NCBI RefSeq assembly: GCF_016863535.1
Contig: NZ_BOPB01000012.1
Span: forward strand, 1-64,000
Reading direction: 5' to 3'
Source: Micromonospora lutea
Lineage (GTDB): Bacteria > Actinomycetota > Actinomycetes > Mycobacteriales > Micromonosporaceae
Length of the DNA: 64,000 nt
In this document: positions 42,935-51,031 of the stretch, piece by piece
How positions within the stretch are numbered: position 1 is the first letter of the stretch
Layout of the letters: every line of letters begins with the position of its first letter
Notes under the pieces: generated by a model
What the model was told of the DNA's origin: nothing
Database searches by the model: none
Seen by the model: the letters and a program-made list of their open reading frames with translations, nothing else
Position numbers and translations under genes: made by a program

Positions 42935-45115
42935 ATGACTGCCCCTGATGGCGACCGTTTCGACTGGCACGCCGCCGAGCGTGACTTGAACACTCCCGAC
43001 GCCGAGGTGGTCGACCTGGACGCCGCCCGGTCCCGCCGTGAATCCGCCGCCCCCGACAACGACCCGGCCGAGGCCGCTACTGGTCCGCGACTGGTTGACT
43101 CGCCTGCCGCACAGCGGTCCCCGCGGTTCACCGTGGCCGGGTTGCAGGACGCGAAGCGACGGCCGATCGTGCCGGCGTGGCTGCGTTCGCGGGCCGAGTT
43201 GCGCGACGCCGCCCGGTGGACGGTCGGTCACCTGTTCCACGCTGGCACCTATCACCTGACCCGTAGCCCGAAGTACGCCGGGAAGCTGGCGTGGCGTGCC
43301 CCGCGCGGCGCGTACCGCATCCTGACGGGTTGGGGTCGGTGGTTGTTCGACCTGCAAGGCGAGCACGTGCGGCAGGTGTTGGCGGACAAGGGCGACGCCG
43401 AGCTGTACCTGAAGGTGTCCCGGTTGCGGGACCAGCGCGTGCGGTGGCGCGGCTTCGTCACCGCCGCCGTGGTCCTCGGCGTGCTCCCGGCGCTGGGTAT
43501 CGCCTACGCGCTCGCCCCGCCCGAGGCACGGTATGCCACCCTCGCCGCGCTGCTGGCTGCGCTCGGCGCGCTTGGGCGTCCGGCGGACAAGCCGCTGCTC
43601 GACACCGCCGTGATGGTGCCGAAGGTGCAGAAGCTGACCTCGGATGTGGTGGTGCGTGCGTTGGGCAACCTCGGCATCACCGGCATCAATCAGGCCATCT
43701 CCAAGGGCGATCGGGGTAAGGACTGGTTCCCCGCTCCGATCACCCGCGACGGCCCTGGCTGGCGCGCGGATGTGGAGCTGCCCAACGGTGTCACCGCCAC
43801 CGAGGTCATCGAGAAGCGGGAGAAGCTGGCCGCTGGTCTGTCCCGGCCGCTGGGCTGTGTGTGGCCGGAGGGTCAGCCCGAGGTGCACCCCGGCCGGCTC
43901 GTGTTGTGGGTGGGCGATCAGGACATGTCCAAGGCTCGCAAGCCGGCGTGGCCGCTGCTCAAGGCAGGAACGGTGGACCTGTTCCGGCCGCAGCCGTTCG
44001 GCACCGACCCGCGCGGCCGGTGGGTCGACCTGACGTTGATGTTCATGGCGATGGTCATCGGTTCCATCCCCCGCATGGGCAAGACGTTCGCGCTGCGGGA
44101 GGTGCTGCTGATCGCCGCACTCGATCCGCGTGCGGAGATCCACGCCTACGACCTCAAGGGCACCGGTGACCTGTCCGCGTTGGAGCAGGTCGCGCACCGC
44201 TACCGCGCCGGTGAGGAAGACGACGACATCGAATACGCGGTGGCCGGTATGCGGGAGCTGCGCGACGAGTTGCGCCGTCGCGCGAAGGTGATCCGCGACC
44301 TGCCCCGCGACCTGTGCCCCGAGAACAAGGTCACCCCCCAGTTGGCGTCGAAGAAGTCCCTCGGGCTGCATCCGCTGGTGATCGGGGTGGATGAGTGTCA
44401 GAAGTGGTTTGAGCACCCGGAGTACGGCAAGGAGTTGGAGGCCATCTCCACCGACCTCGTGAAGCGCGGTCCGGCGCTCGGGATCATCCCCGTGTTCGCC
44501 ACGCAGCGGCCGGATGCCAAGAGCCTGCCGACTGGCATCTCGGCGAACGCGTCGACCCGGTTCTGCTTGAAGGTGATGGGGCAGACCGAGAACGACATGG
44601 TGCTCGGTACCTCGCAGTACAAGCAGGGCATCCGGGCAACCATGTTCGCCTGGACCGACAAGGGCACCGGCTACTTCGTCGGCGAGGGAGCCGACGCGAG
44701 GATCACCACCACCGTCAACATCGACGGCCCCCTCGCCGAGCGGATCGCGGCCCACGCTCGCGCCGCCCGCGAAGCTGCCGGACGACTGACCGGGCACGCG
44801 CTCGGCGAGCAACCCGCCACCGCTCCGACGCTGTCGTTCAACCTGCTGGAAGACATCGCCGCCGTCGTCCCGGCCAGTGAGGCCAAGGTGTGGTGCCGCA
44901 CTGTCGCCGCACGGCTGGCCGAGCTTCGGCCGGACGTGTACGGCGGGTGGGATGCCGAGCAGGTGACCGTGGCGCTCAAGCCGTTCGGGGTGAAGGTCGG
45001 CCAGACGTGGGGCACCGACCCGGACACCGGCAAGGGAGCCAACCGGGGCGGTTTCGAACGCGCCGCCATCATCGCCGCCATCGCAGAGCGTAACCGGAAA
45101 CGGGACGCGAGCTAA
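42935..45115 (+). CDS. FtsK/SpoIIIE-type conjugative DNA translocase (TraSA/TraB-like)
   Basis: This 726-residue protein has N-terminal cytoplasmic and two membrane segments (residues about 175-215). A RecA-like motor follows with Walker A VIGSIPRMGKTFALREVL (residues about 373-390) and Walker B PLVIGVDECQKWF, then a region with FATQRPDAKSLPTGI, and a small C-terminal winged-helix-like domain (VTVALKPFGVKVGQTWG). This is the single motor that moves double-stranded element DNA between mycelial cells. GGAGG lies upstream of the ATG. A CTAG-rich hairpin follows its stop. Confidence 0.9.
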   Translation: MTAPDGDRFDWHAAERDLNTPDAEVVDLDAARSRRESAAPDNDPAEAATGPRLVDSPAAQRSPRFTVAGLQDAKRRPIVPAWLRSRAELRDAARWTVGHLFHAGTYHLTRSPKYAGKLAWRAPRGAYRILTGWGRWLFDLQGEHVRQVLADKGDAELYLKVSRLRDQRVRWRGFVTAAVVLGVLPALGIAYALAPPEARYATLAALLAALGALGRPADKPLLDTAVMVPKVQKLTSDVVVRALGNLGITGINQAISKGDRGKDWFPAPITRDGPGWRADVELPNGVTATEVIEKREKLAAGLSRPLGCVWPEGQPEVHPGRLVLWVGDQDMSKARKPAWPLLKAGTVDLFRPQPFGTDPRGRWVDLTLMFMAMVIGSIPRMGKTFALREVLLIAALDPRAEIHAYDLKGTGDLSALEQVAHRYRAGEEDDDIEYAVAGMRELRDELRRRAKVIRDLPRDLCPENKVTPQLASKKSLGLHPLVIGVDECQKWFEHPEYGKELEAISTDLVKRGPALGIIPVFATQRPDAKSLPTGISANASTRFCLKVMGQTENDMVLGTSQYKQGIRATMFAWTDKGTGYFVGEGADARITTTVNIDGPLAERIAAHARAAREAAGRLTGHALGEQPATAPTLSFNLLEDIAAVVPASEAKVWCRTVAARLAELRPDVYGGWDAEQVTVALKPFGVKVGQTWGTDPDTGKGANRGGFERAAIIAAIAERNRKRDAS

Positions 45116-45124
45116 CCCGCGATC

Positions 45125-45212
45125 GGTCCTAGGTCTAGGAGCACAGGGCTCCTAGACCTAGGACCACCCCTAGGACGGCATCCGATACCTGATCAGGACG
45201 CTAGGAATCTAG
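45125..45212. repeat. 18-bp perfect hairpin followed by CTAG cluster, possible transfer locus
   Basis: Arms 45125-45142 and 45148-45165 pair perfectly around a five-base loop. Seven CTAG tetramers fall within 45129-45212. It starts ten bases after the translocase stop and lacks a U run, so it may be more than a terminator, for example the cis-acting transfer site recognised by the Tra protein. Confidence 0.55.
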
Positions 45213-45256
45213 CGGCCTCCACCGAACACACCCCGAAACCGGCCCTGGAGGCTGTC

Positions 45257-45508
45257 ATGGACCCCCGCACCCTGCTAGCCACCGCCCCCTGCCTCACCCT
45301 CGCCATACTCACGCTCGGTTACCTCGCCGCCTGCGTGGCCGTCCCGTTCGGACGCTGCCGCACCTGCCACGGCACCGGCCGCAAACGCTCCCCGATCAGC
45401 CGCGCCGGGCGGGAGTGCCGCCGCTGCGCGGGCACCGGGCTACGGCTGCGCGTCGGCCGGCACGTCATCAACCACATCAAGGACGAGTACCAAGCAGGCA
45501 AGCGATGA
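45257..45508 (+). CDS. Small membrane protein with DnaJ-type zinc motifs
   Basis: This 83-residue protein has one N-terminal transmembrane helix (residues 9-32) followed by two CxxCxGTG-type units (CRTCHGTGRK and CRRCAGTGLR), as in the zinc centre of DnaJ. Its stop overlaps the next gene (ATGA). Common in AICEs between tra and rep; function unknown. Confidence 0.65.
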   Translation: MDPRTLLATAPCLTLAILTLGYLAACVAVPFGRCRTCHGTGRKRSPISRAGRECRRCAGTGLRLRVGRHVINHIKDEYQAGKR

Positions 45509-45792
45509 ACCGCCGCGACCGGCACACCGGCTGGTGCGCCGGTGACCACCGCTGCAACCTCGGCGAACACCGCTCCAACGAAATCGTGGTCGACGCCGGT
45601 CACGCCCGCGCTGTGCTGGTCCGCGTGCGCAGCGCCGCTGGCCGCGACCATGCCGAAATCCGGCTGCGGGTCGCGCTCGCGCCGACCGAGGTGGCCGCCC
45701 GCCGTCAGTTGGTCGGCCTGCTCGGCGACGTGCGCCAGGCCGTCACCCGCGCGGCGATCGCGGCGCGGCCTCGGCCGCGCCGGGCCGCGTGA
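45505..45792 (+). CDS. Hypothetical AICE protein
   Basis: This 95-residue, basic protein has a few N-terminal Cys/His residues (GWCAGDHRCNLGEHRS) that could bind zinc, a small beta region (AVLVRVRSAAGRDHAEIRLRVAL) and a C-terminal helix. No family recognised. Coupled to both neighbours by overlaps. Confidence 0.5.
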   Translation: MNRRDRHTGWCAGDHRCNLGEHRSNEIVVDAGHARAVLVRVRSAAGRDHAEIRLRVALAPTEVAARRQLVGLLGDVRQAVTRAAIAARPRPRRAA

Positions 45793-46088
45793 TGGCCGGG
45801 CCGCGCCGCGACGGCGCTTCCCCGCGTGATGGCCGGCTGTCCGGGTTGGAGATCTGGCTCACCGGAACCCCGGCCGAACTGGACGCCGTCACGGCCGCGC
45901 TCACTGCTGCCGGGCACCGGATCGCCCAACGCGGCACACGCCGACCGCTCACCGGCACGGATGCCGGTCGGTGCCGCCTCTACCTGCGGCTGTCCGTCGC
46001 CACCACCGCCCGCCCGTCCGGCCGCACGCCGGACACCGGTGGCGCGGCGCTGCTCGACCTGGACACCGCCCGCCGCAAGACCGCCTGA
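45792..46088 (+). CDS. Hypothetical AICE protein
   Basis: This 98-residue protein has a central alpha/beta segment LEIWLTGTPAELDAVTAALTAAG followed by RLYLRLSVATTA. The pattern is similar in outline to the small protein at 48953-49138 (an AELDA/ALAAI helix then a beta strand), so the two may share a fold. It starts at ATG 45792 in a TGATG overlap; an in-frame GTG is three bases earlier. Function unknown. Confidence 0.5.
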   Translation: MAGPRRDGASPRDGRLSGLEIWLTGTPAELDAVTAALTAAGHRIAQRGTRRPLTGTDAGRCRLYLRLSVATTARPSGRTPDTGGAALLDLDTARRKTA

Positions 46089-46103
46089 TCAGGAGACATC
46101 CCC

Positions 46104-47012
46104 ATGCCTGACCTACTCACCGCCGCGCTCGGTCACGCCGAACGCGGCTGGCACGTCTTCCCGCTACGTCCCGATGACAAGCGACCCGCCTTCCCCGACC
46201 ATGCTGCCGAGCAGTGCACCGGCCGTGACCCGCGCTGCCGCGCCGCCGGCCGGCACCTTGGGTGGGAGGACCGGGCTACCACCGACCCGGACCGTGTCCG
46301 CCGCGCATGGTCCGCCCGCCCGTACGGCATCGGCATCGCATGCGGACCGTCTCGCCTCGTGGTGCTCGACCTGGACACCCCGAAACGGTCCGCCGAGGCG
46401 GGTGGGCGGGACGGCCTGGCGGTGCTCGCCGAGCTGGCCGACACCCACCGGGCGACCATCGACCCGACCTACACCGTCACCACCGGCCGAGGCGGCATCC
46501 ACCTCTACTACCAGCACCCGAGCACCGGCCCGGGTCTGCGGAACACCGCCGGGACGCTCGGGCCGATGGTCGACACTCGCGCCGCCGGTGGCTACGTCGT
46601 AGCCGCCGGTAGCACCGTCGCCGCACGGCCCTACACGGTGGCGCTCGACGTCGATCCCGCGCCGCTGCCGACCTGGCTCGCCGACCTGCTCGCCCCTGCA
46701 CCGTTGCCGCCGCAGCGGCCCGTGGTGGTCGACCTCGGCACCGGGCGGGCCGGTGCGTACGTGCGGGCCGCCATCGCCCGGGAAGTCGACCGGGTGACCG
46801 CCGCCGCGCCGGGCGAGCGGAACCGCAGCCTGTACGTGGCCGCCGTCGCGCTCGGGCAGTTGGTGGCCGGTGGCGCGCTGACCGAGGATGACGCGGAGAG
46901 CGTGCTGGAACAGGCCGCAGTGTCGTCCGGGCTGAGCACCGCCGAGGCGTATCGCACCGTCCGATCCGGCCTGACCGCCGGTGCCCGCCGGCCTCGGCAG
47001 GTGGCCGCATGA
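46104..47012 (+). CDS. Bifunctional DNA primase/polymerase (Prim-Pol) of the AICE
   Basis: This 302-residue archaeo-eukaryotic primase-type protein has the N-terminal AERGWHVFPLRPDDKRPAF opening, the catalytic acidic strand LVVLDLDTPKR, TTGRGGIHLYY and VDTRAAGGYVVAAGS. AGGAGA precedes the ATG. It probably synthesises primers or DNA at the element origin. It overlaps the DUF3987 gene by four bases, and together they form the replication module. Confidence 0.85.
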   Translation: MPDLLTAALGHAERGWHVFPLRPDDKRPAFPDHAAEQCTGRDPRCRAAGRHLGWEDRATTDPDRVRRAWSARPYGIGIACGPSRLVVLDLDTPKRSAEAGGRDGLAVLAELADTHRATIDPTYTVTTGRGGIHLYYQHPSTGPGLRNTAGTLGPMVDTRAAGGYVVAAGSTVAARPYTVALDVDPAPLPTWLADLLAPAPLPPQRPVVVDLGTGRAGAYVRAAIAREVDRVTAAAPGERNRSLYVAAVALGQLVAGGALTEDDAESVLEQAAVSSGLSTAEAYRTVRSGLTAGARRPRQVAA

Positions 47013-48613
47013 GCGCCGCCCGTCTCCACCTCGTGACCACCGACCACCCGGACGCCGCCGCCGAACCGTCTGCGGGCGGGCCGCTGTGGGATGTTCCAGT
47101 GCCCTTGACTGGCCCCACCACCGCGCCGCCGGCGTTCCCGGTGGAGGTGTTTCCCCGTTGGTTGGGCGACATGGTGACCGGGGTGGCCCGATTTACCGCC
47201 ACCGACCCGGCGATGGCCGGCACCCTCGCCATGGCCGTCCTGTCCGCGTGCGCGGGTGGCCGGCTGGACGTCGAACCCGTCGCCGGGTGGCGGGAGCCGG
47301 TGAACATCTTCGCCGCCGTCATCGCCGGCCCCGGCGAGCGGAAGTCCCCCGTACATCGGGCGATGACCGCACCCCTGTTCGCCGCTCAGTCGACGCTCGC
47401 CGAGGCGGCGCGGCCTCGGATCGCTGAGGCCGCCGCGCTGCGGGACATCGCCGACCGGCAGGCCGAGCAGGCGAAGACCGCTGCGGCAAAGGCCAGCGAC
47501 CCGCACAAGCGCGACGAAGCAGCCGCCGAAGCGGTCGCCGCTGCCATCGCCGCCGAGGCGATCACGGTGCCGACCCTGCCGAAACTGATCGTGGACGACG
47601 CCACCCCCGAGGCGCTCATCGGCCTGATGGCCGCGAACGGTGGCCGGATGGCGATCATCTCGGATGAGGGCGGGATCTTCGACACCCTCGCCGGCCGGTA
47701 CTCCGGTGCGCCGAACCTTGACCCCTACCTGAAAGGGCACGCCGGACAGCCGATGAGCAACGAACGGCAGACCCGCGAAGGCGCATCCGTCGACAAGCCC
47801 GCGTTGACCGTGTGCGTGATGGCGCAACCGACCGTGCTGCGCAAGTTCGGAGGAAACGCCGACCTCGCCGGGCGCGGCCTGCCGGCCCGGTTCCTGTTCG
47901 CCCTACCCCGATCCCTGGCCGGATACCGGCCGGTGGACACGCCGCCGGTGCCCGAGCAGGTCACCGCCGGCTACCGCCACCGGGTACACGACCTGGCCGC
48001 GACGTTCGCCGAGTGGCCCGACCCGAACGTGGTCACCCTCACCGACGACGCTGGCCGGGTACGCCGGGCTGCCGCCGAGCAGGTCGAAACCGAGCTACGG
48101 CCCGGCGGCAACCTGTACGACATGCGCGAGTGGGGCAACAAACTCACCGGCGCAACCCTGCGGCTGGCCGGGCTGCTGCATGTGGCGCACCATCCGACCG
48201 ATGCGTGGCTGCGGCCGATCGACGCCGACCGCATGGGCGACGCCGTACGGCTCGCCGAGTTCTTCGCCGCGCACTACCGGGCCGCCCTCACCACCATCGG
48301 CACCGACAGCGCGGTGGAGAACGCCCGGTACGTGCTCGGCGTGCTCACCGGCAAGAACATGGCCACCTTCACCCGCCGGGAGCTACACCGCCGGGTGTCC
48401 CGCCGACTACCGAAGTCCGACGACGTGTCGGCGGTGCTCGCCGAACTGGCCGCGCTCGGATGGGTCCGCCACGGGCCGGACGGACGCTACGAACTGCACC
48501 CCCGCGCCACCGCCGAGCAGGAGCCCGGAAGCGTTGACACGCTGACACCTGCCCCCGACGGCGACGTTTCCGCAGGCCAGGACACCCGCGAGGGTGTCAA
48601 CGGGTCGCGTTGA
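47009..48613 (+). CDS. DUF3987 (YfjI-like) replication protein
   Basis: This 534-residue protein is a DUF3987-type ATPase. It has a variant P-loop region VIAGPGERKSPVHRAM, an Ala/Lys-rich helix, a Walker B-like IISDEGGIFDTL, and LTVCVMAQPTVLRKFGG, with a helical C-terminal part ending in a winged helix (TRRELHRRVSRRLPKSDDV). Together with the Prim-Pol it probably initiates element replication. The iteron-like repeats begin inside its last codons. Confidence 0.8.
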   Translation: MSAARLHLVTTDHPDAAAEPSAGGPLWDVPVPLTGPTTAPPAFPVEVFPRWLGDMVTGVARFTATDPAMAGTLAMAVLSACAGGRLDVEPVAGWREPVNIFAAVIAGPGERKSPVHRAMTAPLFAAQSTLAEAARPRIAEAAALRDIADRQAEQAKTAAAKASDPHKRDEAAAEAVAAAIAAEAITVPTLPKLIVDDATPEALIGLMAANGGRMAIISDEGGIFDTLAGRYSGAPNLDPYLKGHAGQPMSNERQTREGASVDKPALTVCVMAQPTVLRKFGGNADLAGRGLPARFLFALPRSLAGYRPVDTPPVPEQVTAGYRHRVHDLAATFAEWPDPNVVTLTDDAGRVRRAAAEQVETELRPGGNLYDMREWGNKLTGATLRLAGLLHVAHHPTDAWLRPIDADRMGDAVRLAEFFAAHYRAALTTIGTDSAVENARYVLGVLTGKNMATFTRRELHRRVSRRLPKSDDVSAVLAELAALGWVRHGPDGRYELHPRATAEQEPGSVDTLTPAPDGDVSAGQDTREGVNGSR

Positions 48614-48759
48614 CAGCCGCTGACAGGCGTTGACAATCCACCGCCGGCCCGCCCGGTGTCAACGGGTGTCAACGCCTGTCAACGGCCCCCGTTGACGCTC
48701 GAACACCCGCCACCACCTGCGGAAACGCTCGTATGTCGGCGGATTGTCAACGTGTCAAC
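48533..48759. repeat. Iteron-like cluster of GTTGACA/TGTCAAC repeats, presumptive origin
   Basis: About twelve copies of an 8-base motif (GTTGACAN or its complement, two with GCTGACA) occur in both orientations at 48533, 48541, 48594, 48609, 48619, 48629, 48656, 48666, 48676, 48691, 48744 and 48752. Many are spaced by about ten bases, one helical turn. Placement right after the replication genes points to an origin bound by the element's initiator. Confidence 0.75.
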
Positions 48760-48820
48760 GCCTCCCGGCCCCACCGCCGGGCGGCACCGGCCATTCGACC
48801 GGTCCGCCGGTGGCCGGAAA

Positions 48821-48930
48821 CGGCCCGCTGAGAGCGCCTGAGAGCGCAACGCCCTACGCCCTACACCGGGACACCCGAGATCTTGCCTCCACGGCGCTCT
48901 CAGCGGGCCGTTCTGCGGCGTTCTGCGGCG
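48821..48930. repeat. 18-bp inverted repeat with flanking tandem repeats
   Basis: Perfect arms 48821-48838 and 48893-48910 are 54 bases apart. CTGAGAGCGC is duplicated in tandem at 48828-48837 and 48838-48847, and TTCTGCGGCG at 48911-48920 and 48921-48930. It lies beside the iteron-like cluster and is probably part of the origin or a control site for the excision genes. Confidence 0.65.
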
Positions 48931-48952
48931 ATACCTCCGTGTACCTCCACAA

Positions 48953-49138
48953 GTGACCGCCATCGATCGAAAGGCCATCAGCGTGCGAATCAGGCTGCAC
49001 GGCACACCCGCAGCACTCGCCGCCATCGCTCAAGTGCTGCACATCCGCCACGTCTCCCGGCCCTACCCCGACCGCCGATCCCCGATGTTCCAGCGCATCT
49101 ACATCGACGCCACCCCGAGGGAGGACACCCGCCGATGA
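48953..49138 (+). CDS. Small conserved-type AICE protein before the excisionase
   Basis: This 61-residue protein starts with GTG: SVRIRLHGTPAALAAIAQVL, then VSRPYPDRRSPMFQRIYIDA, a compact beta-alpha-beta pattern. Its stop overlaps the excisionase ATG (ATGA), which supports it being translated. Function unknown; similar small genes occur at this place in related elements, from memory. Confidence 0.55.
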   Translation: MTAIDRKAISVRIRLHGTPAALAAIAQVLHIRHVSRPYPDRRSPMFQRIYIDATPREDTRR

Positions 49139-49335
49139 CCGCCCGCCGCACCTCCACCGGCAACCTGCTCACCCTCGCCGAAGTGCTGGACGAACTTCGC
49201 GTACCCCGGTCGACCTTCTTCCGCTGGAAGGCCACCGGACGCGCACCCCGAACCATCAAGTACCCGAACGGCAGCCTCTACGTCCGCCGCCGCGACCTGG
49301 ACACCTGGCTCAACGATCACGAGGAGGCCGCTTGA
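49135..49335 (+). CDS. xis: Excisionase-type helix-turn-helix protein
   Basis: This 66-residue MerR-like/phage excisionase fold has NLLTLAEVLDELRVPRSTFF, RWKATGRAPRTIKYPNG and LYVRRRDLDTWLNDHEE. It directs excision by bending DNA near the att sites. It overlaps the integrase start (TTGA) and is therefore coupled to it. Confidence 0.85.
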   Translation: MTARRTSTGNLLTLAEVLDELRVPRSTFFRWKATGRAPRTIKYPNGSLYVRRRDLDTWLNDHEEAA

Positions 49336-50735
49336 GCAGCTACGACGTACGCATTCACGCGATCCTGACCAACGACCTATCGGGCAAGCGGAAGTCGTAC
49401 ACGGTCCGATGGAAGGTTGCCGGCAAGCCGTTCCGAAACACGTACGCCACTCGGGCACTCGCCGAGAGCTTCCGATCAAAGCTGGTCGTGGCGCAGCGCG
49501 AGGGAACGGCATTCGATGAGAAGACCGGGCTACCGGAACCGATGGCACGGGAACTGAACAGCCGGAACTGGTACGACGTCGCCGTTGCATTCGTGGATAT
49601 GAAGTGGCCGCGTGCGGCAGCAACACAGCGCAAGAGCATTGCCGATGCGCTCACCACAGTCACGCTCGCCCTGCTCGCCACATCACGCGGTGCACCGGAC
49701 GACGCCGAGATTCGTCACGCCCTCTACACCTGGACCTTCAACAAGTTGCAGCGCGACCGAGACAACGGCATACCGCCGGAGCACCTTGCGCCGGTAATCC
49801 GGTGGCTGACCGCGAACACCCTGCCGCTCACCGACGTGGCAAATCCAGCCACCATCAGGAAGACACTCGACGCTCTTACCGTTCGGATCGACGGTGGCCC
49901 TGCCGCAGCGAACACCGTCGCAAGGAAGCGGGCCGTCTTCTACAGCGCCTTGAAGTACGCGGTTGAACTTCGCTATCTCGAAGCTCACCCAATGGACTTC
50001 ATTCAGTGGCGAGCGCCGAAGAACACCGATCAGGTTGACCGGAAGGTGGTCGTGAATCCTGAACAGGCGCGTTCCCTACTCTCGGCAGTGCGCGAGCGCG
50101 ATCCGCACTTGGAAGGCTTCTTCGCCTGCATGTACTTCGCCGCGCTCCGCCCCTCCGAGGTAATCCACCTACGCGCCGACGAATGCGAGCTACCCGAAAA
50201 GGGATGGGGTTGGCTCCGCCTCAGCGGTTCTACGCAGCAGGTAGGCGAGGATTGGAGCGACAGCGGCAAATCGTTGGAAGATCGGGAGTTGAAGCACCGG
50301 GCAAAGAAGGCGACCCGCGATGTCCCGGCCTGCCCGGAGTTGGTTCGCATCCTGCGGCAGCACGTCCGGGCGCACTGCCGCGACGCCAACGGGCGGATGT
50401 TCAACGCCGCTGGCGCGCGACCCGCGCCGGTGTCCAAGAGCACCTATCTGCGCGCCTGGCGTCAGGCACGCGAGGCAGCGCTGACACCGGCTCAGCAGCG
50501 CTCACCGCTGGCGCACCGGCCGTACGACCTGCGGCACGCCGCCGTGTCGCTCTGGCTCAACGCCGGAGTGCCGGCTACCCAGGTTGCCCAATGGGCGGGG
50601 CACAGCGTGCATGTGCTGTTGAAGGTCTACGCCTCGTGCATCGACGGCCAGGATGAGGCCGCCCGGAAGCGCATCGAGGGAGCGTTAGGCACCGACGACC
50701 AGGACGAGGAAGCGCCGGGCGACGCCGACACGTAA
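49332..50735 (+). CDS. int: Tyrosine integrase of the AICE
   Basis: This 467-residue tyrosine recombinase has an N-terminal arm-binding domain (residues 1-85), a core-binding domain, and a catalytic domain with AALRPSEVIHLR (first Arg), PYDLRHAAVS (second Arg; the box-II His is Tyr, as is common in actinomycete elements), WAGHS and the nucleophile Tyr in LLKVYAS. The start is TTG with GAGGAGG upstream, overlapping the excisionase stop. It recombines the 62-bp att sites in tRNA-Ser(TGA). Confidence 0.93.
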   Translation: MSSYDVRIHAILTNDLSGKRKSYTVRWKVAGKPFRNTYATRALAESFRSKLVVAQREGTAFDEKTGLPEPMARELNSRNWYDVAVAFVDMKWPRAAATQRKSIADALTTVTLALLATSRGAPDDAEIRHALYTWTFNKLQRDRDNGIPPEHLAPVIRWLTANTLPLTDVANPATIRKTLDALTVRIDGGPAAANTVARKRAVFYSALKYAVELRYLEAHPMDFIQWRAPKNTDQVDRKVVVNPEQARSLLSAVRERDPHLEGFFACMYFAALRPSEVIHLRADECELPEKGWGWLRLSGSTQQVGEDWSDSGKSLEDRELKHRAKKATRDVPACPELVRILRQHVRAHCRDANGRMFNAAGARPAPVSKSTYLRAWRQAREAALTPAQQRSPLAHRPYDLRHAAVSLWLNAGVPATQVAQWAGHSVHVLLKVYASCIDGQDEAARKRIEGALGTDDQDEEAPGDADT

Positions 50736-50747
50736 ACGACACGACCA

Positions 50748-50784
50748 GTGAGACACGGCGGCACCGGGCGAGACAAAGTGAGAC
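50748..50784. promoter_or_regulatory. Three GYGAGAC repeats, possible integrase/excisionase arm sites
   Basis: GTGAGAC (50748-50754), GCGAGAC (50768-50774) and GTGAGAC (50778-50784) are spaced by 20 and 10 bases, in helical phase, between the integrase stop and attR. This is where arm-type binding sites are expected. Confidence 0.35.
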
Positions 50785-50803
50785 TCATTCACCACCCATA
50801 GAA

Positions 50804-50844
50804 GCGCCCCTGGTCAGCGTTCGCGCTGGTCAGGGGGCGTTTTT
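50804..50844 (+). terminator. Terminator of the integrase operon
   Basis: GCGCCCCTG (50804-50812) pairs with CAGGGGGCG (50831-50839, one mismatch) and is followed by five T residues, a classical intrinsic terminator just inside attR. It protects the tRNA gene from antisense transcription. Confidence 0.75.
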
Positions 50845-50855
50845 GCTGTCCAGAG

Positions 50856-50917
50856 ATGCGGAGGGTGTGGGATTCGAACCCACGAAGACATTGCTGCCTT
50901 ACCGGTTTTCAAGACCA
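50856..50917. repeat. attR: 62-bp core within the intact tRNA-Ser(TGA)
   Basis: Identical to 36323-36384. It covers the 3' end of the complete tRNA gene, so integration keeps the tRNA functional. Confidence 0.95.
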
Positions 50918-50945
50918 GCGCCATCGGCCACTAGGCGAACCCTCC
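50859..50945 (-). tRNA. tRNA-Ser(TGA), AICE integration site
   Basis: This is an 87-base class II tRNA with acceptor GGAGGGT/ACCCTCC, anticodon stem with loop CTTGAAA (TGA), a long variable arm (GGCAGCAATGTCTTC region) and T-loop GTTCGAATC. CCA is not encoded. The element was inserted at its 3' end. Confidence 0.95.
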
Positions 50946-51031
50946 CGGACCACGCAGCGCGTGGCCGTGCCTAGTCTGCCACGCCCGGCACGACGGCGAA
51001 CCGCCGAGCCACCCTCCCAACCCCCACCATC

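Larger units (their letters stand above)
36323..50917. mobile_element. Actinomycete integrative and conjugative element (AICE) in tRNA-Ser(TGA)
   Basis: The element is bounded by 62-bp direct repeats and holds a full AICE set. It has a tyrosine integrase and excisionase at the right end, a replication module (primase-polymerase, DUF3987 protein, iteron-like region), an FtsK/Tra double-strand DNA translocase, a DUF2637-like membrane protein, small zinc-binding proteins, a Pif-like NUDIX protein, a GntR regulator with operators, and a cargo pair at the left end. All genes look intact, so it is probably still able to excise, replicate and transfer. It resembles pSAM2-type elements in logic. Confidence 0.93.

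Noticed and set aside
42683..44812. A very long open frame on the minus strand opposite the Tra translocase
   Set aside because: It mirrors the GC-rich codon pattern of the translocase gene, gives a His/Arg/Gly-rich protein with no family motif, and conflicts with the clear Walker motifs on the plus strand.
36323..50917. Prophage interpretation of the integrated element
   Set aside because: There are no capsid, portal, terminase or tail genes; the FtsK-type translocase and Prim-Pol replication module fit an AICE.
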